A DNA stretch of 64,000 nucleotides from contig CAVQID010000014.1 of the NCBI GenBank assembly GCA_963712485.1, positions 1 through 64,000 of the forward strand, in the 5' to 3' direction. This DNA is from JALORV01 sp963712485. Its GTDB lineage: Bacteria > Pseudomonadota > Gammaproteobacteria > Burkholderiales > Burkholderiaceae_F. The position numbers were made by a program, and so were the translations under genes. Positions 53,805 to 63,205 of this stretch are shown here, piece by piece; positions within the stretch are counted from its first letter, which is position 1; each line of letters starts with the position of its first letter. The notes under the pieces are model-generated. The model worked only from the letters and a program-made list of their open reading frames with translations. It had not been told where the DNA came from and made no database searches.

Positions 53805-54224
53805 ATGGGCATGCTGAAAGAGTTTCGCGAGTTTGCGGTCAAGGGCAATGTCATCGATCTCGCGGTCGGCATCATCATCGGCGCGGCGTTCGGCAGGATC
53901 GTCGACTCGCTGGTCAAAGACGTCGTGATGCCGATGATCAACGCCGTCTTCGGCGGTGCCGTCGACTTTTCCAACAAGTACTGGGTGCTTTCCGGCAACG
54001 TCCCCGCCGGCGCCTCGCTCGATACGGCGCAGAAAAGCGGCGTGGTGTTTGCCTGGGGCAACTTTGTCACGGTGCTGCTCAACTTCATCATCCTGGCGTT
54101 CGTCATCTTCTGGATGGTCAAGGCGGTCAACCGGGTGAAGTCCAACCTCGACGCGACGCCTGCGCCGACGCCGGAAGAGGTCGCGCTGCTGCGCGAGATC
54201 CGCGACGAACTGAAGCGCCGCTAA
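53805..54224 (+). CDS. mscL: Large-conductance mechanosensitive channel
   Basis: 139 residues. Osmotic-shock safety valve of the inner membrane. TM1 VIDLAVGIIIGAAFGRIVDS and TM2 NFVTVLLNFIILAFVIFWMV are typical, and the charged C-terminal helix LLREIRDELKRR is present. The ATG at 53805 is chosen over a longer frame because MGMLKEFREFAVKGN is the conserved start. Confidence 0.95.
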   Translation: MGMLKEFREFAVKGNVIDLAVGIIIGAAFGRIVDSLVKDVVMPMINAVFGGAVDFSNKYWVLSGNVPAGASLDTAQKSGVVFAWGNFVTVLLNFIILAFVIFWMVKAVNRVKSNLDATPAPTPEEVALLREIRDELKRR

Positions 54225-54348
54225 CGTCCCTTCGCGGACCAGGACCGACAGCCCGTCGGTCTGCAATAATCGGAGTGCGCTCTCCCGGCCGCCCTGCGGC
54301 CGCGAGCGGTATCTCTCTTGCTCTCCGACTCGTCTCGGAACCGCCCGC

Positions 54349-55515
54349 ATGCTCCGTCGCATCTGGCTGATCTTTGCGCAAGCAACGACAGTCGGCCTGG
54401 CTCTCCTCTTCGTCGTCTCCACGCTACGGCCGGAGTGGCTCGCCCGCGCGCCCGCCCCGCCGGTGCCGGCGTTGCCGGTGCCGGCCGTCAAACAGGTGGT
54501 GCCACCGTCCGACGTGCCTCGCGCGGCAGCCCCCGGCACGTACGCCGACGCGGTCGCCGTCGCAGCGCCGGCCGTCGTCAACGTTTACACGACCAAGGAA
54601 GTCCAGCGGCGCGGGGCGCCTGCCGATCCGCTGTACCGCTATTTCTTCGGTGACCCGCGCGGCGGGCCGGACCGTGTCGCGAGCCTCGGTTCTGGCGTTA
54701 TCGCCACGGCCGACGGCTACGTGCTGACCAACAACCACGTGGTGCAGGCGGCCGATGAAATCGCCGTCGCTCTCGCGGACGGCCGACAGTTCGACGCGCG
54801 CCTGGTCGGCGCCGACCCGGAAAGCGATCTCGCCGTGCTCAAGATCGAGGCGACTGCGCTACCCGTCATCAGCTTCGGCAGCGACGATGGACTGAAAGTG
54901 GGTGACATCGTGCTGGCGATCGGCAACCCGTTCGACGTCGGCCAGACGGTAACGATGGGGATCATCTCGGCGCTGGGGCGCTCGAACCTCGGCATCAACA
55001 CGTTCGAGAACTTCATCCAGACCGATGCAGCCATCAACCAGGGCAATTCGGGCGGCGCGCTGGTCGATTCGACCGGTCACCTGGTCGGCATTAATACCGC
55101 CATCTTTTCCCGCACCGGGGGCTCGATCGGCATTGGCTTCGCGATCCCGGCATCGCTGGTGCGTCAGGTGATGACCGATCTGATCAAGACCGGCAAGGTG
55201 ACGCGCGGTTACTTCGGCGTCGAACCGGAGGACATCACCCCGGAATCCGCCGATCTGCTCAAGCTGTCCCGCGCCGACGGTGTGGTGCTGAAAGGCGTGC
55301 AGCGCGCCAGCCCGGCCGGGCGCGCCGGACTCGAGCCCGGTGATGTCATTCTGACCATCAACGGCCAGAAGGTAATGAGCAGCCGCACCATGCTTAACCA
55401 GATCGCGCAGTTGCCGCCCGGCTCGAGCGCCAACGTGCGCGTGCTGCGGTCGGGCAAGGAAGTCGACGTTCCGGTGACGGTGGGCGAGCGGCCGACGCCA
55501 CGTCGTCCGCAATAG
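54349..55515 (+). CDS. DegS/DegQ-like periplasmic serine protease (HtrA family)
   Basis: 388 residues. N-terminal hydrophobic anchor (WLIFAQATTVGLALLFVVS) and a Pro-rich linker, then a trypsin-like domain with the triad His in LTNNHVVQ, Asp in ESDLAVLKI and Ser in QGNSGGALVD, and one C-terminal PDZ domain (GVQRASPAGRAGLEPGDVIL). A single PDZ and an anchor fit DegS/AlgW-type stress sensors better than DegP. No sigma-E genes are nearby in the window. Confidence 0.85.
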   Translation: MLRRIWLIFAQATTVGLALLFVVSTLRPEWLARAPAPPVPALPVPAVKQVVPPSDVPRAAAPGTYADAVAVAAPAVVNVYTTKEVQRRGAPADPLYRYFFGDPRGGPDRVASLGSGVIATADGYVLTNNHVVQAADEIAVALADGRQFDARLVGADPESDLAVLKIEATALPVISFGSDDGLKVGDIVLAIGNPFDVGQTVTMGIISALGRSNLGINTFENFIQTDAAINQGNSGGALVDSTGHLVGINTAIFSRTGGSIGIGFAIPASLVRQVMTDLIKTGKVTRGYFGVEPEDITPESADLLKLSRADGVVLKGVQRASPAGRAGLEPGDVILTINGQKVMSSRTMLNQIAQLPPGSSANVRVLRSGKEVDVPVTVGERPTPRRPQ

Positions 55516-55529
55516 TCTCGGACTACCTC

Positions 55530-56237
55530 TCAGCGCTCGCGGCCGAGCTTCTCGCGCATCTCACGCGCCTTGAGGTTGGCAACCGCGTCGCCGCCGGCGG
55601 CGGCAATGCTGTACCAGTAAAAAGCGCGCAACACGTCCGCCTCGACACCGTCGCCGTTCTCGTACAGGCTTGCAACGATGTAGGCGGCGCCCTCATCGCC
55701 TTGTTCTGCGGCCCGCTCGTACCATCGAGCCGCCTCCGCGTAGTCGCGTGCTGCGCCGCGGCCGAGGAAGTACTGCGTCGCAAGGCTGACCTGCGCATCG
55801 CGGTAGCCCTGTTCAGCCGCCTTGCGGAACCACGCCGTCGCTTCGGTCAGCGAGCGCGGCACCGTGTCGCCGCGCTCGTGCAGCAGCCCGAGCGCGTACT
55901 GGGCGCGCGCAAAGCCACCGTCGGCCGATTTCTTCAGCCACTGCATGCCTGCAGACGGATCGGCCGGTCCGCCCTCCCCGGCAATCAACATGACCGCCAG
56001 GTTGAACTGGGCAACGCGGTGGTTGCGTGCAGCACCCTTTTGAAAGAACTGCTGCGCGCCAACCAAATCACCCGACTGGTACGCAGCAAAGCCTCGCGCG
56101 AGATCGGCGTCATTGTCGGGAACGATCTGCAGCCGCGCCGCCTGCGCCACCGCGTGGGGCAACAGGGCAATCAGCAGAACCAGCAGCAGTCGAAGCGGCG
56201 CCGCCTGAATCGGCAACGGCGCCCGCCGCGCGATCAT
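55530..56237 (-). CDS. Exported Sel1-repeat (TPR-like) protein
   Basis: 235 residues starting MIARRAPLPIQ at 56237, overlapping the tatC stop as ATGA. Signal sequence LLLVLLIALLPHAVAQAA, then Sel1-like repeats such as FARAQYALGLLHERGD, YRDAQVSLATQYFLGRGA and DEGAAYIVASLYENGDGV. Repeats of this kind mediate protein-protein contacts; role unknown. Terminal gene of the tat run. Confidence 0.83.
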   Translation of the reverse strand: MIARRAPLPIQAAPLRLLLVLLIALLPHAVAQAARLQIVPDNDADLARGFAAYQSGDLVGAQQFFQKGAARNHRVAQFNLAVMLIAGEGGPADPSAGMQWLKKSADGGFARAQYALGLLHERGDTVPRSLTEATAWFRKAAEQGYRDAQVSLATQYFLGRGAARDYAEAARWYERAAEQGDEGAAYIVASLYENGDGVEADVLRAFYWYSIAAAGGDAVANLKAREMREKLGRER

Positions 56238-57013
56238 GGGGTTTCCTGCGCAGCCGCCTCGTCGGCAGCCTTGGGCTTGATCGCGAAGCGGGCGAGGAAG
56301 ATGCCCAGTTCGTAGAGCACGCACAGCGGAATCGCCAGCAGCAACTGCGACAGGACATCGGGCGGCGTGAATACGGCGGCGACGATGAAGGCGCCGACGA
56401 TGACGTACGGCCGCGCCTGCTTCAGCCTTTGTACGCTGGCGATGCCGAAGCGTGCCAGCAACACGACGATGATCGGCACTTCGAAGGTCAGCCCGAACGC
56501 GAGGAACATTCCCATCACGAAGCTGAAGTACGCCTCGATGTCCGGCGAAACGTTCACCGATACCGGCGCAAAGCCGGCAATGAACTTGAAGACAAAGCCG
56601 AACACGATGAAGTAGCAGTACGCCATGCCAATGGCGAACATCACGACGCTGGACGCGATCAGCGGCGCGGCAAGCTTCTTCTCGTGCTTGTAGAGGCCCG
56701 GAGCGACGAATGCCCAGACCTGCCAGAGGACGTAAGGCAGCGCGATCAGCAGCGCAACGAAAAGCGTCACCTTCAGCGGCACCATGAACGGCGTGATGAC
56801 GCCGGTCGCAAGAAGTTTCGACCCGGCCGGCAGCGCCGCCATCATCGGCTGCGACAGCACGTCGAAGATCTCCTTCATGAACGGCGTCAGTGCGACAAAC
56901 ACGATGACGATCGCAAGCGCCGCCCGCACCAGGCGCTGCCGCAACTCGATCAGGTGCGTGAGGAAGCTCTGTTCCTGGCCGGGATCGGCGGGTTCGGACG
57001 TCTCGGTCGTCAT
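56234..57013 (-). CDS. tatC: Twin-arginine translocase subunit TatC
   Basis: 259 residues with six transmembrane helices. TatC binds the twin-arginine signal: FLTHLIELRQRLVRA is the N-terminal cytoplasmic signature, PFMVPLKVTLFVALLIALPYVLWQVWAFVAPGLY and FGLTFEVPI are conserved, with the charged C-terminal tail EEAAQETP-like. Required for export of the Rieske protein and the IorB subunit seen elsewhere in the window. Confidence 0.95.
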   Translation of the reverse strand: MTTETSEPADPGQEQSFLTHLIELRQRLVRAALAIVIVFVALTPFMKEIFDVLSQPMMAALPAGSKLLATGVITPFMVPLKVTLFVALLIALPYVLWQVWAFVAPGLYKHEKKLAAPLIASSVVMFAIGMAYCYFIVFGFVFKFIAGFAPVSVNVSPDIEAYFSFVMGMFLAFGLTFEVPIIVVLLARFGIASVQRLKQARPYVIVGAFIVAAVFTPPDVLSQLLLAIPLCVLYELGIFLARFAIKPKAADEAAAQETP

Positions 57014-57036
57014 TGGTCAGCGGGCCGGGGACGACA

Positions 57037-57562
57037 TCAGCGCCGGATCCGCGGCCGGTTCAGGCGTGCGCGCGGGGCGTACTTGTGGCGTGCGGTCCCG
57101 GCAGATTCCGGCAGCGCCAGCTGGCGCTTCAGCTTGGCGATTTCCTCGGACAGCTCATCGATGCTAGGGCCGGGCTTGTAGCGGCGCGAAAACCGCGTAT
57201 TGGTCCAGCCGTCTCGAATCGCCCCAGCCGTCGGTACCGGCATCCGCTCCGAGGCTCGCAAGGTTGGACGTTCCGCTGGCGGACTCGCCCGCCGGGTTCA
57301 GGCTCGACTCGATGCCCTTGGCCTCGGTCTTGACGGCCGTTTCGAACTCGTGCGCGATGCCGCGCGCCTGCTCCTGCAGCTTCTTGAGTTCGGCGACCTC
57401 GATCTCGCGGTTGATGTCGGATTTGACCTGCGCCACATAGCGCTGCGCCTTGCCGGCCCATTCCCCGACGGTGCGCGCCACCTTGGGCAGGCGTTCCGGT
57501 CCGAGCACGACCAGCGCAACAGCGCCGATCACTGCCAATTCGCCGAAGCTGAAATCGAACAT
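57037..57562 (-). CDS. tatB: Twin-arginine translocase subunit TatB (frameshift near C-terminus)
   Basis: Single-helix subunit with the conserved MFDFSFGELAVIGAVALVVLG N-terminus and amphipathic helix (PERLPKVARTVGEWAGKAQRYV). After about residue 110 the frame changes near 57220: the betaproteobacterial C-terminus (GWTNTRFSRRYKPGPSIDEL then SEEIAKLKRQLALPES) lies in another frame ending at 57037. The original frame gives a different tail and ends at 57164. One-base indel likely. Confidence 0.85.
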
Positions 57563-57636
57563 CTGCGGCCGTCAGGTCGGAAGCGGAAGCGCGGACGCGC
57601 CCCGGCCACAGCGGGCGCGGGGTGCGCGCAGGGCAA

Positions 57637-57858
57637 TCAGGACTTCTCTTTGGCCTGGACGTCGATCGTCTGGCCGGCGACCTTCTTGGCGTCCTCGACG
57701 TTACGGGTCGCCTCTTCGGTGCCTTCCTTCATGCCTTCCTTGAAACCCTTGATTGCGCCGCCGAGGTCTTTTCCCATGTTCTTCAGCTTGCTGGTGCCGA
57801 AGACCAGGATGATGACCAGCAGGACGATCAGCCAGTGCCAGATAGAAAACGAACCCAT
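57637..57858 (-). CDS. tatA: Twin-arginine translocase subunit TatA
   Basis: 73 residues. One transmembrane helix (MGSFSIWHWLIVLLVIILVF), hinge GTSKLKNMGKDLGGAIKGFK and a charged C-terminus, as in TatA. Forms the protein-conducting pore. Lies 10 bp after hinT. Confidence 0.95.
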   Translation of the reverse strand: MGSFSIWHWLIVLLVIILVFGTSKLKNMGKDLGGAIKGFKEGMKEGTEEATRNVEDAKKVAGQTIDVQAKEKS

Positions 57859-57867
57859 CGCGAACTC

Positions 57868-58209
57868 CTACAGACGCTTCCACGGGCGCGGACCGCCCAG
57901 GATGTGGATGTGCAAGTGATAGACCTCTTGTCCGCCGTCCGGGCCGTTGTTGATCACGACGCGGAAGCCGTTGTCGCAGCCTTGTTCTTTCGCGAGCCGC
58001 GGCGCAAGTGTCACCAGTTTACCCAAGAGCGCCTCGTGCTCCGGACCGGTCTCGAACAACGACTCGACGTGCAGCTTCGGGATCAGCAGAAGATGCACCG
58101 GCGCGGCCGGATTGATGTCGTGAAAAGCGACGACTTCATCGTCCTCATAGGCCTTGCGGCTCGGCACTTCACCGCGCGCAATGCGGCAGAAGAGGCATTT
58201 TTCGCTCAT
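57868..58209 (-). CDS. hinT: HIT family nucleotide hydrolase (HinT)
   Basis: 113 residues. Family features CLFCRIARGEVPS, a metal-free nucleotide-binding region with HDINPAAPVHLLLIPKLHVESL, and the catalytic HIT triad HLHIHILGG near the C-terminus. HinT cleaves adenosine phosphoramidates. Placed between hisE and tatA. Confidence 0.95.
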   Translation of the reverse strand: MSEKCLFCRIARGEVPSRKAYEDDEVVAFHDINPAAPVHLLLIPKLHVESLFETGPEHEALLGKLVTLAPRLAKEQGCDNGFRVVINNGPDGGQEVYHLHIHILGGPRPWKRL

Positions 58210-58348
58210 TGACCCATTCCTTTGACGTCATCGCGGGCGGCGCGTTCCCGCATCTCGCGCAAGGCGTTCCGGCCGCGTCCGCGCGCTGCGGCGCGCTGGG
58301 CGTCCGCGGTGGGGACGCGAGCCTGCTCCGACGGGTCCGTTCGGCCCA

Positions 58349-58690
58349 TTACTCGCCCCGCTCACGGCCCTGCGCTTTGCGGGCGGCCTTTTCCTCCAGC
58401 CCTGAGGTGCCGGCGCGACGGGCGAGCTCGTCCAATACCTGGGCCGGACCCAGCCCGTAGTGCGCCAGCATGATCAGGCAATGAAACCAGAGGTCGGCGG
58501 TCTCGGCGATGATCCGTTCGGGCGAGCCGTCCTTGCCCGCCATGACCGCCTCGGTCGCCTCTTCGCCAACCTTCTTCAGGATCGCGTCCTCGCCCCGTTG
58601 CAGCAGCCGCGCAACGTAGGACGTGTCCGGATCGCCGCCGCGGCGCGCCTCGATGACTGCCGCCAGCTGTTCAAGAATGGCGTCGTTCAT
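58349..58690 (-). CDS. hisE: Phosphoribosyl-ATP pyrophosphatase
   Basis: 113 residues. Removes pyrophosphate from phosphoribosyl-ATP (second step of histidine synthesis). Motifs EDAILKKVGEEATEAVMAGKD, ETADLWFHCLIMLAHYGLG. A stand-alone hisE separate from hisI. The ATG overlaps the hisI stop (AAATGA), and a longer frame is rejected. Confidence 0.95.
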   Translation of the reverse strand: MNDAILEQLAAVIEARRGGDPDTSYVARLLQRGEDAILKKVGEEATEAVMAGKDGSPERIIAETADLWFHCLIMLAHYGLGPAQVLDELARRAGTSGLEEKAARKAQGRERGE

Positions 58691-59103
58691 TTGCGGTAGA
58701 TGAGTTCCGGGTCCACGAGCACCGGGTCCACGCTGACCCAGCGACCCTCCTCCAGGCGGCGATAAAAGCAGCTCTCTCGTCCGGTATGGCAGGCGATGCC
58801 GCCCGCCTGCTCGACAGCGTACAGGACCACGTCGCCGTCGCAGTCGAGACGGACCTCCGCCACTTGCTGCGTATGGCCGGACGCTTCGCCTTTGCGCCAC
58901 AGCCGCCCGCGTGAACGCGACCAGTAGACCGCACGGCGCGTCGTCGCGGTCTCGATCAACGCCTCGCGATTGGCCCAGGCCACCATCAACACCCGCCGCG
59001 TCGATACATCCTGCGCAATCACCGGGACAAGGCCGTCGCTGTCGAAGTGCACTTCGGCGAGCCAGCCGGGATCGCCTGCGCTGCTGGCGTTCTCGTCGCT
59101 CAT
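58687..59103 (-). CDS. hisI: Phosphoribosyl-AMP cyclohydrolase
   Basis: 138 residues. Opens the adenine ring of phosphoribosyl-AMP. LVPVIAQDVSTRRVLMVAWANREAL, YWSRSRGRLWRKGEASGH and the zinc/metal ligands DCDGDVVLYAVEQAGGIACHTG are conserved. Start overlaps hisF stop as ATGA. Confidence 0.95.
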   Translation of the reverse strand: MSDENASSAGDPGWLAEVHFDSDGLVPVIAQDVSTRRVLMVAWANREALIETATTRRAVYWSRSRGRLWRKGEASGHTQQVAEVRLDCDGDVVLYAVEQAGGIACHTGRESCFYRRLEEGRWVSVDPVLVDPELIYRK

Positions 59104-59873
59104 GAGAGTCGCATCAGGACGCCGTGCGCGGCCATGTAGTCCTTGGCCGCGCGTACCGTGAACTCGCCGTAGTGGAAGATGGACGCGGCCAGCACCGCAT
59201 CGGCGCCGCCGCGCGTGACACCGTCGGTCAGGTGCTGCAACGTGCCGACGCCGCCCGACGCAATCACCGGGATCGGCACCGCGTCGACCACCGCGCGGGT
59301 CAGTTCCAGGTCGAAACCCTGCCGGGTGCCGTCGCGGTCCATGCTGGTCAGCAGAATCTCACCGGCACCGAGACGAGCCACCTCGCGCGCCCAGTCGATC
59401 GCGTCGAGGCCGGTCGGCGTCCGGCCGCCGTGCGTGTACACCTGCCACCCCGCCGACGCATCGTCCTTCTGCCGACGCCGCGCGTCGATCGCGACGACGA
59501 TGCACTGGGAGCCATAACGACCGCTCGCCGCGGCCACGAGTTGCGGGTCCTGCACCGCCGCGGTGTTGATCGAGATCTTGTCTGCGCCGGCGTTCAGCAG
59601 CCGGCGCACGTCCTCGACGCGACGCACGCCGCCTCCCACCGTCAACGGAATGAAGACCTGTTCGGCGACCGCTTCGATCACATGCAGGATGATGTCGCGC
59701 TGGTCCGACGACGCGGTGATGTCGAGAAAGGTCAGTTCGTCGGCGCCTTCCGCGTCGTAGCGGCGGGCAATCTCGACCGGGTCGCCGGCATCACGCAACG
59801 CGACGAAGTTCACGCCTTTGACGACTCGGCCGCCGGTGACGTCCAGGCAGGGGATGATGCGCTTCGCAAGCAT
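59100..59873 (-). CDS. hisF: Imidazole glycerol phosphate synthase, cyclase subunit
   Basis: 257 residues from ATG 59873 (MLAKRIIPCLDVTGGRVVKGVNF). TIM-barrel with catalytic Asp in CLDVTGGR and in LLTSMDRDGTRQGFDLEL, plus IPVIASGGVG. Partner of HisH. The upstream in-frame extension is rejected. Confidence 0.96.
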   Translation of the reverse strand: MLAKRIIPCLDVTGGRVVKGVNFVALRDAGDPVEIARRYDAEGADELTFLDITASSDQRDIILHVIEAVAEQVFIPLTVGGGVRRVEDVRRLLNAGADKISINTAAVQDPQLVAAASGRYGSQCIVVAIDARRRQKDDASAGWQVYTHGGRTPTGLDAIDWAREVARLGAGEILLTSMDRDGTRQGFDLELTRAVVDAVPIPVIASGGVGTLQHLTDGVTRGGADAVLAASIFHYGEFTVRAAKDYMAAHGVLMRLS

Positions 59874-59922
59874 GTTTTCGCTCCGAGCCGCAGCATAGCG
59901 GCTCGAGCGCGGCCGCACGACC

Positions 59923-60666
59923 TCAGGTGGCGAGCGCGTCGGCGCGTTCCTGCGCGTGCTTGAAGTCGATGGCGCCTTCGTAGAGCGAACGCCCCAGGAT
60001 CGCACCGGTGACACCGTCGGCCTCGACCGCGCAGAGCGCCTCGATATCCTCGATACGTGCCACGCCGCCGCTGGCAATGACCGGAATCTTCACATGGCGC
60101 GCCAGCTCGACCGTCGCCTCGATGTTCACGCCGGTCATCATGCCGTCACGACCGATGTCGGTGTAAAGGATCGCCTCGACACCATAGTCCTCGAACTTCT
60201 TCGCCAGGTCGTTGACGTCGTGGCCGGTGAGTTTGCTCCAGCCGTCGGTCGCAACCTTGCCGCCCTTGGCGTCGAGCGCGACGATGACGTGCCCGGCGAA
60301 CGCACTGCATGCATCGTGCAGGAAGCCCGGGTTCTTGACGGCTGCCGTGCCGATGACGACAAAGCTCACGCCGTCATCGATGTAACGCTCGATCGTATCG
60401 AGGTCGCGGATTCCGCCGCCCAGCTGGATCGGCAGGTCATCGCCGACCGCCTGCACCATCTTGCGGATAACGCCTTCGTTGACCGGCCGTCCGGAGCGGG
60501 CGGCATTGAGGTCAACGATGTGCAGGCGTCGCGCGCCCTGCGCCAGCCAGTGGCGTGCCATCGCCACCGGGTCGTCGGAGAACACGGTCACGTCGTTATT
60601 CATGTCGCCCTGACGCAGGCGCACGCAGTGACCGTCTTTGAGGTCAATGGCAGGGATCAGCAGCAT
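59923..60666 (-). CDS. hisA: ProFAR isomerase
   Basis: 247 residues. TIM-barrel isomerase of the fourth step. LLIPAIDLKDGHCVRLRQGDM at the N-terminus, catalytic Asp near residue 8 and 130, and PVIASGGVARIEDI. Confidence 0.96.
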   Translation of the reverse strand: MLLIPAIDLKDGHCVRLRQGDMNNDVTVFSDDPVAMARHWLAQGARRLHIVDLNAARSGRPVNEGVIRKMVQAVGDDLPIQLGGGIRDLDTIERYIDDGVSFVVIGTAAVKNPGFLHDACSAFAGHVIVALDAKGGKVATDGWSKLTGHDVNDLAKKFEDYGVEAILYTDIGRDGMMTGVNIEATVELARHVKIPVIASGGVARIEDIEALCAVEADGVTGAILGRSLYEGAIDFKHAQERADALAT

Positions 60667-60750
60667 TGCATCAGGCCCGGTGGGTGGGCGGTGTCCAGCG
60701 CAAGGAGAGGGGAAGGGGTTGCAGTACGGGGCGGCGCGCAGCGCACCGAA

Positions 60751-61383
60751 TCACGGTGCCCAGCGGCAGAAGTTCTCGTAAATGCGCAATCCGGCGGCGG
60801 CGCTCTTTTCAGGGTGGAACTGGGTCGCAAAAATATTATCCCGCGCAACCGCGCAGGTAAAGGGACCGCCGTATTCCGAGGATCCGGCGGTAAGGCGGCC
60901 GTCACCGGGCACCACGTAGTAACTGTGCACGAAATAGAACCAACTGTCGTCCTCGACCCCGGCCCATAGCGGGTGATCCTGCGTCTGACGCACGCGGTTC
61001 CACCCCATGTGCGGCACCTTGAGACGCGCGCCCGACTCGGTCACCATGGCCGCATCGCGAAAGCGCACCACTCTTCCCGGAAACAAACCGAGGCCGGGCG
61101 TGGGCCCTTCCTCGCTGTCGTCAAACAGCATCTGTTCGCCGATGCACACCGCAAGCAATGGCTTGGCGCCCGCCGCTTCCCGCACGGCCTCCTCGAGCCC
61201 CGATTCACGCAGGTAGCGCATGCAGTCGGGCATCGCGCCCTGGCCAGGAAAGACGACGCGCTCCGCTTCGCGGATCACCTCGGGCTCGGATGTCACCTGC
61301 ACCACCGTGGAAGGCGCAACATGCTCGATCGCCTTCGCGACCGAGCGCAGGTTGCCCATTCCATAGTCGACAACGGCAATCAT
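60751..61383 (-). CDS. hisH: Imidazole glycerol phosphate synthase, glutaminase subunit
   Basis: 210 residues. Triad-type amidotransferase: FPGQGAMPDCMRYLRES, the nucleophile in KPLLAVCIGEQMLFDDSEEG, and HSYYVVP/FATQFHPEKSAAAG. Produces ammonia for HisF. Confidence 0.96.
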   Translation of the reverse strand: MIAVVDYGMGNLRSVAKAIEHVAPSTVVQVTSEPEVIREAERVVFPGQGAMPDCMRYLRESGLEEAVREAAGAKPLLAVCIGEQMLFDDSEEGPTPGLGLFPGRVVRFRDAAMVTESGARLKVPHMGWNRVRQTQDHPLWAGVEDDSWFYFVHSYYVVPGDGRLTAGSSEYGGPFTCAVARDNIFATQFHPEKSAAAGLRIYENFCRWAP

Positions 61384-61384
61384 T

Positions 61385-61431
61385 CGCTTTGCGTGTACGC
61401 GACGCTTCGCGCCGCACGTGCACGCAAAGCG
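61385..61431. repeat. Dispersed 31-nt palindromic repeat, copy C, inside a 47-nt hairpin
   Basis: Core 61393-61423, minus strand: GTGCACGTGCGGCGC then GAAGCGTCGCGTACAC. Outer arms CGCTTTGC/GCAAAGCG extend it. It lies in the hisB-hisH gap, where other betaproteobacteria often carry another gene. Confidence 0.7.
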
Positions 61432-61507
61432 TTAGATTGAGAGGTCGCGCTCCGGAGCGGCCGCGCGCGCGCCCTATTCCAAGTGCCAGCCAAAGGCATC
61501 GTGGTCC

Positions 61508-62113
61508 CTACAGGCATCCTTTGGTCGAGGGGATCGTGCCGGCGGCGCGCGGGTCGGGCTCCACCGCCATGCGCAGCGCGCGGGCGAACGCCTTGAATAC
61601 CGTTTCGCACTGGTGATGGGCGTTGTCGCCGCGCAGATTGTCGATGTGCAACGTGACCAGCGCATGATTGGCGAAACCTTGGAAGAACTCGTGCGTCAGG
61701 TCGACGTCGAACTCGCCGATCATCGCGCGCTTGAACGGCACATGCCATTCGAGGCCGGGACGACCCGACAGGTCGACGACGACGCGCGACAGCGCCTCAT
61801 CGAGCGGCACGTAGGCATGGCCGTAACGGCGCACGCCCGCCTTGTCGCCGACGGCCTGAGCAAAGGCCTGGCCCAGCGTGATGCCGATGTCCTCGATCGT
61901 GTGGTGGCCGTCGATATGCAGGTCGCCACGCGCATCGATCGTCAGATCGAGCATCGCGTGGCGCGCCAGCTGGTCCAGCATGTGATCGAAGAAGCCGACA
62001 CCCGACGACACCTGGCACCGGCCGCTGCCATCGAGGTCAATCTCGACGCGGATCTGCGTTTCCCGGGTGTTGCGCTCCACCGCCGCGCGGCGGGCATCGA
62101 CTCGTGCTGTCAT
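61508..62113 (-). CDS. hisB: Imidazoleglycerol-phosphate dehydratase
   Basis: 201 residues. Metal-binding GFFDHMLDQLARHAMLDLTI near residue 45, HHTIEDIGITLGQ and the C-terminal ALRMAVEPDPRA. Monofunctional (no N-terminal phosphatase domain). Start overlaps hisC stop as ATGA. Confidence 0.96.
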   Translation of the reverse strand: MTARVDARRAAVERNTRETQIRVEIDLDGSGRCQVSSGVGFFDHMLDQLARHAMLDLTIDARGDLHIDGHHTIEDIGITLGQAFAQAVGDKAGVRRYGHAYVPLDEALSRVVVDLSGRPGLEWHVPFKRAMIGEFDVDLTHEFFQGFANHALVTLHIDNLRGDNAHHQCETVFKAFARALRMAVEPDPRAAGTIPSTKGCL

Positions 62114-63205
62114 CGCGAACCTTCCATGATCGAACGCAGTGCCTGCATCAGCGCGTCGTTCTCCGTGGTCGTGCCGATCGTCGTGCGCAGGCAGCCTTGC
62201 AGCAGCGGATGCATCTTCTCCACGTTCTTGATCAGGATCCCCCGCTCCTTCAGCGCGTTGAAGACCCGGTCGGCGTCGGCGACCCTGAAGAGCAGGAAAT
62301 TGGCCGCCGACGGAAACACCTTAACGCCACGCAGCGCACTGAGCGCCGCCGCCACGCGCGAACGCTCGGCCCTCAGCATAACGGCCTGCGCCTCGAGGGC
62401 AGCCAGGTGTTCGAGCAGGAAATCGGCCGCGGCGAGCGTCAATACGTTGACGTTGTAAGGCGGCCGAAGCTTGTCGATTTCAGCGATCCACTCCGGATCG
62501 CCGGTGAGATAGCCCAGCCGGATACCGGCCAGCCCGAGCTTGGACAGCGTCCGCAGCACCAGCAGGTTGGGCCAGCTGCGCAACTGCGGCATCCAGGTGT
62601 CCTGCGCGAACGGCAGGTACGCCTCGTCGATGATGACAAGTCCCGGCGCCGCGCGGACGACAGCCTCGATACCGTTGCGATCGAACAGGTTTCCGGTCGG
62701 ATTGTTCGGATGCGCGATGAAAACGACAGCCGGCCGGTGCTCCGCCATCGCGGAAAGCATCGCATTCGTGTCGAACGTGAAGTCGGCACGCAGCGGCACG
62801 CCGACGAAGCGGCAACCGTCAAAACGCGCCGACAGCTCGTACATCGAGAAGCTGGGCCACGGCGACAGGATCGTCGTGTCCCGGCCGCGCACACGCCTGG
62901 ATCACCAGGTGGATCAACTCGTCGGACCCGTTGCCCAGCATCAGCCGCGCGCCCAGCGGCAGCCCCATCGCCTTGCCCAGCCGTTCCTTGAAACCGCGGG
63001 GATCCGACAGCGGATACCGGTTCAGCGCCTGCCGGCCGAGTCTTTCACCGAGCTGAAGCTGCAGCGTCTCCGGCAGGGCGAACGGATTTTCCATCGCGTC
63101 GAGCTTGATGAAGCCCACGGCACTCGGCACCGCATAGGCCCCGGTCGTCCGCACGTCGTCGCGCAGGACCGAAAGATTGGGGCGTTGGCCGATACGCGCG
63201 TTCAT
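62110..63205 (-). CDS. hisC: Histidinol-phosphate aminotransferase (one frameshift)
   Basis: PLP-dependent aminotransferase. The N-terminal half MNARIGQRPNLSVLRDDVR... NPFALPETLQLQLG... MLGNGSDELIHLVIQACARPG lies in one frame, and the second half (TTILSPWPSFSMY, FIAHPNNPTGNLF, IIDEAYLPFA and the PLP lysine region RTLSKLGLAGIRLGYL) in another. The break is near 62888. About 360 residues when joined. Confidence 0.9.
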